Source: CBDHHC01 sp965263345
GTDB lineage: Bacteria; Pseudomonadota; Alphaproteobacteria; Rhizobiales; CBDHHC01
Length of the DNA: 64,000 nucleotides
Reading direction: 5' to 3'
Assembly (NCBI GenBank): GCA_965263345.1
Contig: CBDHHC010000006.1
Span: 62,001 to 126,000, forward strand
The number at the start of each line of letters is the position of its first letter. Position 1 is the stretch's first letter. The notes under the pieces are model-generated. The model ran no database searches and was not told the origin of the DNA. It saw only the letters and a program-made list of their open reading frames with translations. The position numbers were made by a program, and so were the translations under genes. Shown here piece by piece: positions 10,077 to 19,218 of this stretch.

Positions 10077-11099
10077 TTATTTTCTTGCCATTTGAGAGAG
10101 TGTCATAAGCAATCTCTCAAAGAACACGTCTTCCATATTGTTTTTTGTTCTAGATCTTAGAGTTGTTTGTTGAACAAGGTCTAGGGCTTTTAAAAGTTTC
10201 TGATCAGACCAATTTTGACAATGCTTTTTGAATACATCTTGAATTTTGAAATGAACTGGTGGGTAGAGTTTTCTCATTGATGTGTTCATTTCAATCCCAT
10301 TTTTGAGATCTAATCGGACTTTTAGAAGACGATTAATATAGCGATTCAAATTTATTAGAATTGTTGAGCTTGTGTTTCCACTTTCAAGAGCTTTTTGTAA
10401 GTTTATCAGTGCCTTAGATAGGTTTCCGCTCATAATTGAAACTGTTATGTTATCTAAATTTATTGCTGCTGTGTCACCAATAATCATATCAATATCTTCA
10501 ATATCTATCGTTTTTTTATCTTTTGTATAAAGTGCAAGCTTTTCTATTTCCATTCGAGATAAAGCTCTGTCAGCACCTAACATATTTATAAGATATTGTT
10601 TTGCATCTGATGAAATTGATAAGCCTTCGCTTTTTATGTGCTCTTCAATCAGTGTTGAGATATTTCTTGAGTCGTCGGGATAGCATGGAAGGGCTGCGGA
10701 TGTTTTGGATTTTTCAAATAATTGTCTCAGTTTTGCAGTTTTTTTTAGGTCCCCTGCTTCAACTATTAGGTAGCTTGGCAAATCTGAATTTGAAATAAAT
10801 TCTTCTAATATTTTGGGGTTTGTTCTTGCACCTGGTCTGAATTTAACAACTTTGTTTCCTCCAAACATTGGTATCATTTGTATTTCTACGGCTAACCGAT
10901 CTGGAGATGAATTTAGGTCCAATTCATCAATAGTTACGATTTCACCTTGATCTTTATCCTTGTTTGAGAAGAGCTCGGCTAGTTTTGATGCGTTTTCACG
11001 CACCAAACCTAAATCTGGGCCATATATTAATATGGCCTTTGTATCTTTATTCGGAGATTTTATAAATTGTGAAACTTTTCCAGCTGTTATCGCAACCAT
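10077..11099 (-). CDS. holA: DNA polymerase III subunit delta
   Basis: HolA opens the beta sliding clamp within the clamp-loader complex. The 340-residue product begins MVAITAGKVSQFIKSPN and has the family feature ILIYGPDLGLVRENASKLAE near residue 22. A degenerate P-loop region and a LGADRALSRMEIEKLALYT segment complete the AAA+ core. The C-terminal collar domain covers roughly residues 210-340. It lies last in leuS-lptE-holA, a gene order shared by many alphaproteobacteria, and starts 35 bases after the lptE stop. The sequence is AT-rich and divergent, but context and motifs agree. Confidence 0.93.
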   Translation of the reverse strand: MVAITAGKVSQFIKSPNKDTKAILIYGPDLGLVRENASKLAELFSNKDKDQGEIVTIDELDLNSSPDRLAVEIQMIPMFGGNKVVKFRPGARTNPKILEEFISNSDLPSYLIVEAGDLKKTAKLRQLFEKSKTSAALPCYPDDSRNISTLIEEHIKSEGLSISSDAKQYLINMLGADRALSRMEIEKLALYTKDKKTIDIEDIDMIIGDTAAINLDNITVSIMSGNLSKALINLQKALESGNTSSTILINLNRYINRLLKVRLDLKNGIEMNTSMRKLYPPVHFKIQDVFKKHCQNWSDQKLLKALDLVQQTTLRSRTKNNMEDVFFERLLMTLSQMARK

Positions 11100-11134
11100 A
11101 ATTGGTTTAGATACCTCATTATATTATTATAAAC

Positions 11135-11671
11135 TTAAGCTGAAGTCGCTAGAAAAGCAGCGATCCTTGTTTTTAATTCTTCTGCGAGAGTCTTTGAAGC
11201 ACGGTTTTCAGCGTCAATTCTTGCTCTTACATTACCAAATGCTGAGTTAACTTGTTCATTTGTATCAGCGTCAAAAAAGCTTTTGTCGTATGCTGCTCTT
11301 GAGTGGCTTTTTCCACCAAAAATAACTTTGCTATCTCTTAATCTTACAAGTTTAAATTCTGCATTTAATGAATAGATTTGTCCTTGTGAGTCACCAGAAC
11401 TTTCAACAAGAGTTGCTGTTTCTGATTCTCGTATAGCCACTTCCAAGCGATAAAGAGATGGTAGAGGCGCACCACCATTTGTGACCTGGTAAATTAGCTC
11501 ATTTCTTACTCTTTGACCTACACGACCAGGGATATTTGAGATTGTAATGGATTTTAACTCTTCTGTTAACTGAGAACCGGAAGCTGTTGTTCCATAAAGG
11601 GGTTGAAATGAACAACCTGATAATCCTGTTGCTGCTGCGATTATGATTAAAATTCCAAATATCTTTAACAT
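11135..11671 (-). CDS. lptE: LPS-assembly lipoprotein LptE
   Basis: LptE plugs the LptD barrel and helps place lipopolysaccharide in the outer leaflet. The start at 11671 gives MLKIFGILIIIAAATGLSGC, a type II signal peptide with lipobox LSGC at about residue 20, for a 178-residue precursor. The mature start CSFQPLYG matches the 'GFxPLYG' opening common in alphaproteobacterial LptE. The frame is open further upstream, but an earlier start would overlap leuS and spoil the signal peptide. It lies 34 bases after leuS and just before holA, as is usual. Confidence 0.9.
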   Translation of the reverse strand: MLKIFGILIIIAAATGLSGCSFQPLYGTTASGSQLTEELKSITISNIPGRVGQRVRNELIYQVTNGGAPLPSLYRLEVAIRESETATLVESSGDSQGQIYSLNAEFKLVRLRDSKVIFGGKSHSRAAYDKSFFDADTNEQVNSAFGNVRARIDAENRASKTLAEELKTRIAAFLATSA

Positions 11672-11705
11672 TTTTGCGCTCTTCGCTTCTGTCTCATTAC
11701 CAAGT

Positions 11706-14324
11706 CTATATAACAACATTGACGATCTTTTGTGGTACCACAATGACTTTTTTAATTTTTTTGTCACCTATGGACCGTTTCACATTATCCAACTTTAATG
11801 CTTCAGTCTCAATAACTTCTTTTGCTGCATTACGTGGAATCGTGAGTTCATCACGTCTTTTTCCATTTACCTGTACCGCTATTGTCACGGTTTCATCCTG
11901 CAGTAAAGATTTTTCAACTTCTGGCCAAGCTTGATTTGCCAAAATAGTTGTATATCCTATTTTGCTCCAACATTCTTCCCCTAAATGTGGCATTATTGGG
12001 CTAAAGAGCTGAATAATTATTTCACAGGCTTCTCTCAAAGCCCAACTTAGGCTGTCATCTGGGCTCTTTTTTTGTTTTTGCAGAGCATTTGCAAAAGCAT
12101 TTGTAAATTCATAAATATTAGCAATTGCTTTATTGAATTGTAGGTTTTCAATATCTGAGGTTACTTTTGATAGTGCTCTATGACTACTTTGTCTTAATTC
12201 TGTTGCTTCTTTAGAGAAATTCTCTGGTTTTTTTGTTTTAACCTTACACATGTATTCAGTGGATTCATCAATTAAACGCCAGATTCTCTGAACAAATCGT
12301 CCTGATCCTTCAATTCCAGCTTCGGTCCATTGGACATCTCTTTCTGGAGGGGAATCTGACAGTACGAACCAACGTGCCGTATCAGCACCATAGTGGGCAA
12401 TTATGTCGCTTGGGTCGACCGTGTTGCATTTGGATTTCGACATCTTACGGATTGGGCCGATTTTTACTGGTTCACCACTCTCAATATGAAAAGCTTCGCG
12501 TTTTTCAGCAGATGTCTCTATGCGCACATCCGTTGGGTATAGCCATGTTCCATCTTCAAGCTGGTATGTTTCATGGTTAACCATGCCCTGTGTGAACAGG
12601 CGCTTGAAAGGCTCTTTCATGTTGAGATGTCCTGTTTGTTGCATGGCTCTGGAAAAAAAGCGTGAGTATAACAGATGCAATATGGCGTGTTCGATACCAC
12701 CTATATACTGATCAACTGGGAGCCAATAATCTACGCCCTCTTTGTCAGTTGGCGTATTAGCCTTTGGGGCACAGAAGCGTGCAAAGTACCAAGATGAATC
12801 CACGAAGGTATCGAAGGTATCGGTTTCGCGTACTGCGGGCTTTCCGCATTTTGGGCAGTCAACATGTTTCCAAGTTGGGTGATGATCAAGTGGGTTTCCT
12901 GGTTTTTCAAAAGATACATCTTCAGGAAGTTTCACAGGTAGTTTGTTTTTAGGTACGGGTACTACACCACAGTCGTTACAATGTATGATTGGTATAGGGC
13001 AACCCCAGTATCTTTGGCGTGAAATACCCCAATCTCTTAGTCGATAATTGGTTTTGCGGTGGCCGATTTTCAAGGATTCGATTTTGTCGGAGACTTCATT
13101 TTTTGCCTCCTCCACGGACAGATTATTTAGGGTATCCGAATTGATCATCCTCCCCATTCCTGTATATGCTTCCTGGTTTATTTCAAAATCTTCCTGCTTG
13201 GTATCTTCGGGACATACAACAGGAATGACTTCCAGTTCATATTTATTGGCAAAGTCCAGATCTCTCTGGTCGTGCGCTGGGCAACCAAAGATTGCGCCTG
13301 TCCCATATCCCATGAGAATGAAATTAGCGACAAATATTGGTAGTGTTTTTCCATCGATGAAAGGATGTATGACTTTTAGACCTGTGTCGTATCCTTTCTT
13401 TTCAGCCCGATCGATGTCTTCCTGGCTGGTGCCCATCTTCTTGCACTCATTGATGAAGTTTTTCAGCTCTTTGTCGTTTTTTTCGAGAGTTTCCGCGAGA
13501 GGATGTTCAGGAGAAATCGCACAAAAGCTTGCGCCATAGATCGTATCAGGGCGTGTTGTGTAGATCTCTAAAGTTTTAAAATCTTTGGGAACTCTTTTGC
13601 TTTTCGAACCTTTGACTTCAAAGTTTAAAGACAGACCATATGATTTACCGATCCAGTTACTTTGCATCAGTCTCACTTCTTCAGGCCATTCTTTTAACTC
13701 TTCAAGAGCTTCATTTAGATCATCTGCAAAGTCCGTGATTTTTAAGAACCATTGCGTCAGTTCTCGTTGTTCAACCAGAGCTCCAGATCTCCAGCCTCGA
13801 CCATCAATGACCTGTTCGTTGGCAAGAACAGTATGATCTACAGGATCCCAATTAACTTTACTTTTTTTTCTGTAGGCTAGGCCTTTTTTATAAAAATCCA
13901 AGAAGAGCTTTTGTTCTTGTTTGTAATAGTCAACATCGCATGTTGCGAACTCTCTGTCCCAGTTTAGAGACAAACCAATTGATTTTAACTGGTCTCGCAT
14001 CACCGCAATGTTGTCATATGTCCATGTGCCTGGATGAATTTTTTTGCTCATTGCCGCATTTTCAGCGGGCATTCCGAAAGCATCCCAGCCCATTGGGTGA
14101 AGAACATTAAATCCTTTTGCTCTTTTGTATCTGGCAATGACATCACCCATCGTGTAATTTCTGACATGCCCCATATGAATGCGGCCGGATGGATATGGGA
14201 ACATTTCAAGAACATAATATTTTGGAAGGGACGGATCATTATCAACCGAGAAAATAGATTGTTCATCCCAAGTTTTTTGCCAATGTTTTTCTTTTTCAGG
14301 TGCGTTATAGCGTTCAGAAGACAT
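11706..14324 (-). CDS. leuS: Leucyl-tRNA synthetase
   Basis: A class I aminoacyl-tRNA synthetase of 872 residues, the normal size. The HIGH box appears as HMGH at residues 50-53, followed by NYTMGDVIARYKRAKGFNVL. The CP1 editing domain includes the TRPDTIYGASF motif. KMSKS lies at 627-631 in KMSKSKCNTVDP, and the C-terminal IAVQVNGKRRDEL segment belongs to the tRNA-binding region. It is the first gene of the minus-strand leuS-lptE-holA unit. It is transcribed away from the PLP-binding protein gene, with 112 bases between the starts. Confidence 0.98.
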   Translation of the reverse strand: MSSERYNAPEKEKHWQKTWDEQSIFSVDNDPSLPKYYVLEMFPYPSGRIHMGHVRNYTMGDVIARYKRAKGFNVLHPMGWDAFGMPAENAAMSKKIHPGTWTYDNIAVMRDQLKSIGLSLNWDREFATCDVDYYKQEQKLFLDFYKKGLAYRKKSKVNWDPVDHTVLANEQVIDGRGWRSGALVEQRELTQWFLKITDFADDLNEALEELKEWPEEVRLMQSNWIGKSYGLSLNFEVKGSKSKRVPKDFKTLEIYTTRPDTIYGASFCAISPEHPLAETLEKNDKELKNFINECKKMGTSQEDIDRAEKKGYDTGLKVIHPFIDGKTLPIFVANFILMGYGTGAIFGCPAHDQRDLDFANKYELEVIPVVCPEDTKQEDFEINQEAYTGMGRMINSDTLNNLSVEEAKNEVSDKIESLKIGHRKTNYRLRDWGISRQRYWGCPIPIIHCNDCGVVPVPKNKLPVKLPEDVSFEKPGNPLDHHPTWKHVDCPKCGKPAVRETDTFDTFVDSSWYFARFCAPKANTPTDKEGVDYWLPVDQYIGGIEHAILHLLYSRFFSRAMQQTGHLNMKEPFKRLFTQGMVNHETYQLEDGTWLYPTDVRIETSAEKREAFHIESGEPVKIGPIRKMSKSKCNTVDPSDIIAHYGADTARWFVLSDSPPERDVQWTEAGIEGSGRFVQRIWRLIDESTEYMCKVKTKKPENFSKEATELRQSSHRALSKVTSDIENLQFNKAIANIYEFTNAFANALQKQKKSPDDSLSWALREACEIIIQLFSPIMPHLGEECWSKIGYTTILANQAWPEVEKSLLQDETVTIAVQVNGKRRDELTIPRNAAKEVIETEALKLDNVKRSIGDKKIKKVIVVPQKIVNVVI

Positions 14325-14436
14325 ATATTATCTCTAATAAAATTGTTCGATTTTCGTTTGCTGCTATCAGCCCTAAAAAGATGGTAGAGGTCAAGCGACA
14401 AGTTGAAAAAATGGGGACTTTTGAGGAAGATTTGCT

Positions 14437-15105
14437 ATGGGTGTCGCACAAGAACGACTGGAAACAGTATTAAATGAGATTGAAAAGGCTGCTCAGTCTG
14501 TTGAACGTGATGTGAAGGATATAAATCTAATTGCTGTTTCAAAGACGTTTGGTGCTGATGTTATTCAGAACTTTATAGATGATACCGGGCATAGATGTTT
14601 TGGAGAGAACCGAGTGCAGGAATCTCAGGGCAAATGGCCGGAGCTTAAGACTGCGTATAATGATGTTGAGCTTCATCTTGTCGGCCCTTTACAGTCCAAT
14701 AAGGTTAAGGATGCCATTGCTCTGTTTGATGTGATTCATACGATCGATCGGTCCAAAATAGCTAAAACCCTTTCAGATGAGATTGTGAAACAGAGACGAA
14801 AGCCAAAGTTATTTGTTCAGGTAAATACAGGTGAGGAACCTCAAAAGGCCGGTGTATTACCAATCGATGTGAATAAATTTGTGAAAGAATGTCAGAATGA
14901 TCATGGGCTTGAGATTGATGGGCTGATGTGTATTCCGCCTTTTGATGATGAACCTTCATTACATTTTGCTTTGCTTGCAAAACAGGCTGAAGCGCTGGGC
15001 TTGAAAGAACTTAGTATGGGTATGAGCAAGGATTTTGATGTGGCTGTTCAGTTTGGTGCGACTTATATCCGTGTGGGGACAGCTTTATTTGGGGAGCGTG
15101 GATAA
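14437..15105 (+). CDS. YggS/PLPBP-family pyridoxal-phosphate homeostasis protein
   Basis: A 222-residue single-domain TIM-barrel protein that holds PLP and keeps vitamin B6 and amino-acid pools balanced; no catalytic reaction is established for the family. The PLP lysine is K36 in LIAVSKTF. The block FGENRVQES follows near residue 55 and HLVGPLQSNKVK near 85. The C-terminal phosphate-binding region reads LSMGMSKDFDVAVQFGATYIRVGTALFG. GAGGAAG lies upstream of ATG 14437. It is likely to be transcribed on its own or with the next gene. Confidence 0.95.
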   Translation: MGVAQERLETVLNEIEKAAQSVERDVKDINLIAVSKTFGADVIQNFIDDTGHRCFGENRVQESQGKWPELKTAYNDVELHLVGPLQSNKVKDAIALFDVIHTIDRSKIAKTLSDEIVKQRRKPKLFVQVNTGEEPQKAGVLPIDVNKFVKECQNDHGLEIDGLMCIPPFDDEPSLHFALLAKQAEALGLKELSMGMSKDFDVAVQFGATYIRVGTALFGERG

Positions 15106-15218
15106 ATTTTAGCAAATATTTCATCCACAGAAGACTCTATTTCCCCTGTTTGAGTTTGGCCAAATCATCATAAAATACAGAGTGATTCGTAAGGTCAGGA
15201 TGAAACAGGGTGAGCATT

Positions 15219-15995
15219 ATGGCATCGACCAAAAAAGAGAATAAATATAAAGAGTTCCGCGTTCGATTATGGCTGACAGATCTGAATACAACCGAGGTTG
15301 GTATTTATCAGCATACACGGCATCAGGCTAAGTCTCGCCAGTTTTCCAAAGATATGGATATTTTCGGCGATGTAAGTGAGAATGGGGAGCGTAAATGTTT
15401 CCTTGCTTATCGTGAAGGGCTTTGGAAAAATGAAAAGGGTATGCAACGTCGTCTCGTTATGAAGCTTTTCAGTGATTCTATGAACTGGAAAGGGACTATG
15501 GATCTTATGATGGGGCGTAGTTTGCAATTGACTCATGGCGCTGGGCGTTTTCCTGTTCTTGCCTTTAGTGTAAATTTAGCAAATCAGGATCATATAATCC
15601 AAGTTGAACGATCAGCCTATCAATGGGTTGGTATGCCTGAGAAGTTTTCCTTTTTTGTCTTTCGGGATGGGCAACCTCACTTTTATCGTCTGAGACGCAA
15701 GTTTATTGGGATCGGTATTGATTATCATCTTTACGATCAGAATAATAATAAAATCGGAATCCTGGACGGAAAGGTTTTGCGTCTAGGAGCGACATGGCAC
15801 GTGCGCGTTTTAAAAGAACATTCTGATGCCCAACTTAATTCTGTATTGCAATTGTTCTGTGGCATGTTGAAGTTTAATGATGATTGCCGAGAGCATATTC
15901 GTGATCTTGTTTATGGTATGCAACGTGGAAAAGTTAATCCAGAAATTGAATCTAATGAGTCTGATCTTTATATGAATCCAAGACGTACTCGTTAG
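15219..15995 (+). CDS. Conserved hypothetical protein, possible LURP-one/YxjI-like fold
   Basis: A 258-residue soluble protein with no signal peptide or membrane segment. It is rich in alternating hydrophobic and charged strands, for example FYRLRRKFIGIGIDYHLYD, then NNNKIGILDGKVLRLGATWHVRV. That 'fold/ligand/fold' rhythm recalls the beta-barrel repeats of LURP-one-related/scramblase proteins, but this is only an inference from pattern. The C-terminus has two cysteines in LQLFCGMLKFNDDCREHI. ATG 15219 is preferred over GTG 15210 because AGGG lies 8 bases before it. It stands between yggS and the Trm112-like gene, and I know no function for it. Confidence 0.75.
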   Translation: MASTKKENKYKEFRVRLWLTDLNTTEVGIYQHTRHQAKSRQFSKDMDIFGDVSENGERKCFLAYREGLWKNEKGMQRRLVMKLFSDSMNWKGTMDLMMGRSLQLTHGAGRFPVLAFSVNLANQDHIIQVERSAYQWVGMPEKFSFFVFRDGQPHFYRLRRKFIGIGIDYHLYDQNNNKIGILDGKVLRLGATWHVRVLKEHSDAQLNSVLQLFCGMLKFNDDCREHIRDLVYGMQRGKVNPEIESNESDLYMNPRRTR

Positions 15996-16025
15996 ATGAT
16001 TTATTTCTGAATAGCCAGGTGATAG

Positions 16026-16247
16026 ATGTCGAATAATGAAATGGATCCAGTTGTTGAACAAAAACATACGGATCCAAAATTTTTAGAGTTTCTTGTTTGT
16101 CCTGTCACAAAAGGAGCTCTAAAATATGATGCAGAAAGACAAGAGTTGATTAGTGACTCTGCTCATCTGGCTTATCCGATACGTGATGGAATTCCGATCA
16201 TGCTAGCTGAAGAAGCCCGCAACATTGAACCAAATGATAATGATTAA
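16026..16247 (+). CDS. Trm112-family (UPF0434/YcaR-like) small protein
   Basis: A 73-residue protein with the family core FLEFLVCPVTKGALKYD followed by LAYPIRDGIPIMLAEEAR. In eukaryotes and archaea Trm112 is an activator subunit of methyltransferases; the bacterial role is less clear. Only one cysteine of the zinc knuckle pair is present (VCPVTKG), so metal binding is unlikely in this copy. AGGTGA lies just before ATG 16026. The last 4 bases overlap the convergent ubiquinone hydroxylase gene. Confidence 0.9.
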   Translation: MSNNEMDPVVEQKHTDPKFLEFLVCPVTKGALKYDAERQELISDSAHLAYPIRDGIPIMLAEEARNIEPNDND

Positions 16248-17506
16248 ATCAATTCTCCTTTGAGAAGTTTGGGGGTAGTTCCAGATAGTCCAGAAGCCTG
16301 TTTCACAAAAAACTTTTTAAGTTCAGGAAGGTTGTTGACCATACCAAGCCCCATATCTCTCACTATTTTTATAAGTGTTAGATCATTTGAAAATAATCGA
16401 TTCATGGTGTCCATTGTTAAGGCTGATAAGGCACTATCGAAACGTCGCCATCTTTCATATTTTTGCAATGTAAGATCGTCTGCGAAATCTAATCCCAATC
16501 GGTATTTTTCTATGATAACCTCAGTAAGTGCAGCTACATCTCTTAATCCGATGTTTAGTCCAAGGCCTGCTATTGGGTGTACGCCATGAGCTGAGTCTCC
16601 AATGAGAGCAAAGCGGTTCGAGGTAAATTTTCGAGCAATTTTCATATTTAATGGAAAGGTCGCTTTTTTTGCTGCAAGTTCAATTTCCCCCAAAAGAGGT
16701 GTAAAGCGTTGTTTTAATTCTTCTAAGAATCGTGTTTCGTCATATGACATTATTTTCAGAGCTGTCTCAGATTTTTCGCTCCAGACAATTGAAGAAATAT
16801 TATTTTTCAAAGGTAATATAGCAAACGGACCTGAGGGTAAAAAGTGTTGTATTGCTTTTCCTTCTGTTGAGATTTCATGCCTTACACTTGTTACAATCGC
16901 ATGTTGATCATAATCCCAACCAATTGTTTTTATGCCAGCCAAATGCCTTAGATCGGAATGCTTTCCATCTGCTGCAATTAAAAGTTTTGCAGTTATTGTT
17001 TTTTTGATCGTATTCGTTTTTGTGTCAATTTTCTGAAGATAAAGGGAGGATTTGAAATCTGTGACAGCAACATCATTCAGCAAGTGAATAGAATTTGTGT
17101 TTGATATGTTGTCAATTAGTGCATTTCTTATATAAGAATTTTGAAGAATGTACGATGATGGTTCGTGATTTGATAATCTGTTCTCGAAACTTAATAAAAC
17201 CGGTCTGACAGAATCTTGTAAATCACTGTCTGTTATTTCAATTTGTGTTATCGGATTTGCATAAGGAGATATTTTGGACCAAATTCCAATGGCTTCCAAC
17301 ATTTGTTTTGAACTTGCGGAAATTGCAAAAGCTCTAATATCTGTATCAGGATCTGTTAATTTTTCTATGGATTGAGAATCCAGCACAGCAATTTTTAATT
17401 GACCTTGAGCAGATAAATTCAATGATGTTGCTAGAGCTAAGCCTACAATATTACCCCCGACGATTGCTATATCAAAGTCTGTTTGTGCGTTTTGTTGATT
17501 TGTCAT
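16244..17506 (-). CDS. UbiH/UbiF/Coq6-family FAD-dependent ubiquinone-biosynthesis hydroxylase
   Basis: A flavoprotein monooxygenase of 420 residues that hydroxylates the benzoquinone ring in ubiquinone biosynthesis. The N-terminal dinucleotide motif is FDIAIVGGNIVGLALATSLN (first glycines near residue 15). The middle has LLIAADGKHSDLRHLAG (the DG motif), and the second FAD motif is FALIGDSAHGVHPIAGLGLNIGLRD. Which ring position it acts on (C1, C5 or C6) cannot be told from sequence alone, because alphaproteobacterial members such as UbiL act on more than one. It is convergent with the Trm112-like gene and divergent from tesB. Confidence 0.9.
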   Translation of the reverse strand: MTNQQNAQTDFDIAIVGGNIVGLALATSLNLSAQGQLKIAVLDSQSIEKLTDPDTDIRAFAISASSKQMLEAIGIWSKISPYANPITQIEITDSDLQDSVRPVLLSFENRLSNHEPSSYILQNSYIRNALIDNISNTNSIHLLNDVAVTDFKSSLYLQKIDTKTNTIKKTITAKLLIAADGKHSDLRHLAGIKTIGWDYDQHAIVTSVRHEISTEGKAIQHFLPSGPFAILPLKNNISSIVWSEKSETALKIMSYDETRFLEELKQRFTPLLGEIELAAKKATFPLNMKIARKFTSNRFALIGDSAHGVHPIAGLGLNIGLRDVAALTEVIIEKYRLGLDFADDLTLQKYERWRRFDSALSALTMDTMNRLFSNDLTLIKIVRDMGLGMVNNLPELKKFFVKQASGLSGTTPKLLKGELI

Positions 17507-17646
17507 GTTGTCTTAAATCTTAGGTCTTTCTTAAAAGCTGTGTCCATAAGGCATATTATTAAATGGTCTTGTTTGTCATCTTGGCTTCTTAGCATATCAT
17601 TATTATTTTGTGATTTTCTATAGTATCACTTCGATCGGTAATTATA

Positions 17647-18513
17647 ATGGATGCATCTTTAGAGAAACTTCTCAAAATACTCAATCTTGAAAAAATGAGT
17701 GACAACATTTTTGTCGGTGAGAGTTACAGCAGAGAATTTAGAAGGGTTTTTGGTGGTCAGGTTATAGCTCAAGCGCTTGTAGCTGCACAAAATACCGTCC
17801 AAGATTGGTGTGCACATTCATTACATTGTTATTTTATGCTACCAGGAAATCCTGACATTCCTATTGAATATAAGGTTAAATTTTTGAGGGATGGTAAAAG
17901 CTTTGTAACGAGACAAGTTGCTGCCTATCAAAAAGATAGAGAAATATTTACTTTAACTGCTTCATTTCAAAGAATTGAAGATGGACTGGAATATCAAGCG
18001 GATATGGTTGATGTTCCGAGACCTGATGAACTCCCGAGTGAAGAAGAACTCGTTCACACAGCGTTTGAAAAAGTACCAGAGCAAATCCAATCTTTTATGA
18101 CGCGTAGACGCCCGATTGAGATGAGATTTGTGGATTTTTCCCATTATATTGAGAAATCAGGTCGTTCAAATGTCCAGAATATATGGTTGAGATCACGGGG
18201 GAAGATTTCTGATGCACCTCAAATGCACCAAGCACTCTTAGCTTATGCTTCTGACTATAATTTGCTTGCTACGGCACTTATTCCGCATGGAAAAACATTA
18301 TTTGATCCTAATATCATGCCAGCAAGCCTGGATCATTCCATTTGGTTTCATCGCTCTTTTCGCATTGATGATTGGTTATTGTATCAAATGGACTGCCCTT
18401 CTACTCACAATTCTAGAGGCCTAACAAGAGGTACATTTTATGATTTGAACGGAAGGTTGGTTGCTTCTGTTGCTCAAGAAGGCCTGATTCGGACGATTAA
18501 ATCGTCAAAATAA
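17647..18513 (+). CDS. tesB: Acyl-CoA thioesterase II
   Basis: A double hot-dog thioesterase of 288 residues that hydrolyses medium- and long-chain acyl-CoA to free acid and CoA. The N-terminal half has FRRVFGGQVIAQALVAA and HSLHCYFMLPGNPDIPI. The C-terminal half has the aspartate in LLAYASDYNLLATAL, SLDHSIWFHR, and SRGLTRGTFYDLNGRLVAS ending in QEG. These match the Asp/Thr/Gln catalytic set of TesB. The gene is divergent from the ubiquinone hydroxylase and is followed by the regulatory region of the nitrogen module. Confidence 0.95.
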   Translation: MDASLEKLLKILNLEKMSDNIFVGESYSREFRRVFGGQVIAQALVAAQNTVQDWCAHSLHCYFMLPGNPDIPIEYKVKFLRDGKSFVTRQVAAYQKDREIFTLTASFQRIEDGLEYQADMVDVPRPDELPSEEELVHTAFEKVPEQIQSFMTRRRPIEMRFVDFSHYIEKSGRSNVQNIWLRSRGKISDAPQMHQALLAYASDYNLLATALIPHGKTLFDPNIMPASLDHSIWFHRSFRIDDWLLYQMDCPSTHNSRGLTRGTFYDLNGRLVASVAQEGLIRTIKSSK

Positions 18514-18857
18514 TACTTTTTTCTATATCATTTCGTCTAATAAATTGAATAGTTCCTTTTTGAACGGTTAAAAACTAATCAAAAATGGTAGATTTATCAG
18601 CCTATATTTTGTGCAAAAATAAAAAAATGATAAAAATTTAATCATTATGACTTTGGTCGAATATTACGTAAAATGACACTGGTTACTAAAAAGTTAATAT
18701 GATTCAATCTGTTACTCTTTATTTGTTAAACTGGCACGTGTTTTGATTATGTAAGTTGTTATTCTAGCAGCACCTGCTAGATGTTTGTTGAACTTTTTGA
18801 ATTGTCCATCTTATAGTGAACGCTTTAACCGAAGTTCTTAAATTGAAGGGTGCAAAA
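18514..18857 (+). other. Regulatory gap upstream of the PII gene
   Basis: This 344-base AT-rich spacer has no gene. It contains the sigma-54-like promoter at 18732-18747. The imperfectly matched elements upstream of it are not clear enough to call NtrC sites. Confidence 0.5.
18732..18747 (+). promoter_or_regulatory. Sigma-54-like promoter for glnK-amtB
   Basis: TGGCACGTGTTTTGAT matches TGGCAC-N5-TTGCW except for an A where the -12 element normally has C. The spacing of exactly 10 bases from the GG pair to the GA is canonical. It lies 111 bases upstream of the PII start, which fits NtrC/RpoN control of nitrogen genes. Confidence 0.6.
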
Positions 18858-19196
18858 ATGAAACAAATTACAGCAATTATCAAACCTTTTAAACTTGATG
18901 ATGTACGTGAAGCTCTAACAGCAATCGGTATTCAAGGTCTCACAGTTACTGAGGTTAAAGGATATGGACGCCAGAAGGGTCACACAGAAATTTATCGAGG
19001 TGCAGAGTACGCTGTTAATTTTCTTCCTAAACTTAAAGTAGAACTAGTTGTTCCTGCAGATCTCGTTGACAAAACTGTCGAAGCGATCACAGGTGCTGCT
19101 AAAACCGGTCAGATTGGAGATGGCAAGATCTTTGTCGGACCGATTGATCAAACTGTGCGAATTCGTACAGGTGAAACAAATTCCGACGCGTTATAA
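18858..19196 (+). CDS. glnK: PII nitrogen-regulatory protein (GlnK/GlnB family)
   Basis: A 112-residue PII signal protein. The T-loop carries the uridylylation tyrosine Y51 in GHTEIYRGAEYAVNFLPK, and the nucleotide-binding C-terminal part has GAAKTGQIGDGKIFVGPIDQTVRIRTGE. By family knowledge it senses ATP/ADP and 2-oxoglutarate and plugs the AmtB channel when unmodified. ATG 18858 is preferred because AAGGG lies upstream and the product begins with the invariant MKQITAIIKPFKLDDV; an upstream in-frame GTG at 18816 would add 14 atypical residues. Linkage to amtB (22 bases) supports the name GlnK. Confidence 0.95.
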   Translation: MKQITAIIKPFKLDDVREALTAIGIQGLTVTEVKGYGRQKGHTEIYRGAEYAVNFLPKLKVELVVPADLVDKTVEAITGAAKTGQIGDGKIFVGPIDQTVRIRTGETNSDAL

Positions 19197-19218
19197 TCGG
19201 GGGGTTAAAATCTTAGAT

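Noticed and set aside
13048..13539. 163-residue plus-strand open frame
   Set aside because: It lies entirely within leuS on the opposite strand and has no protein-like motif.
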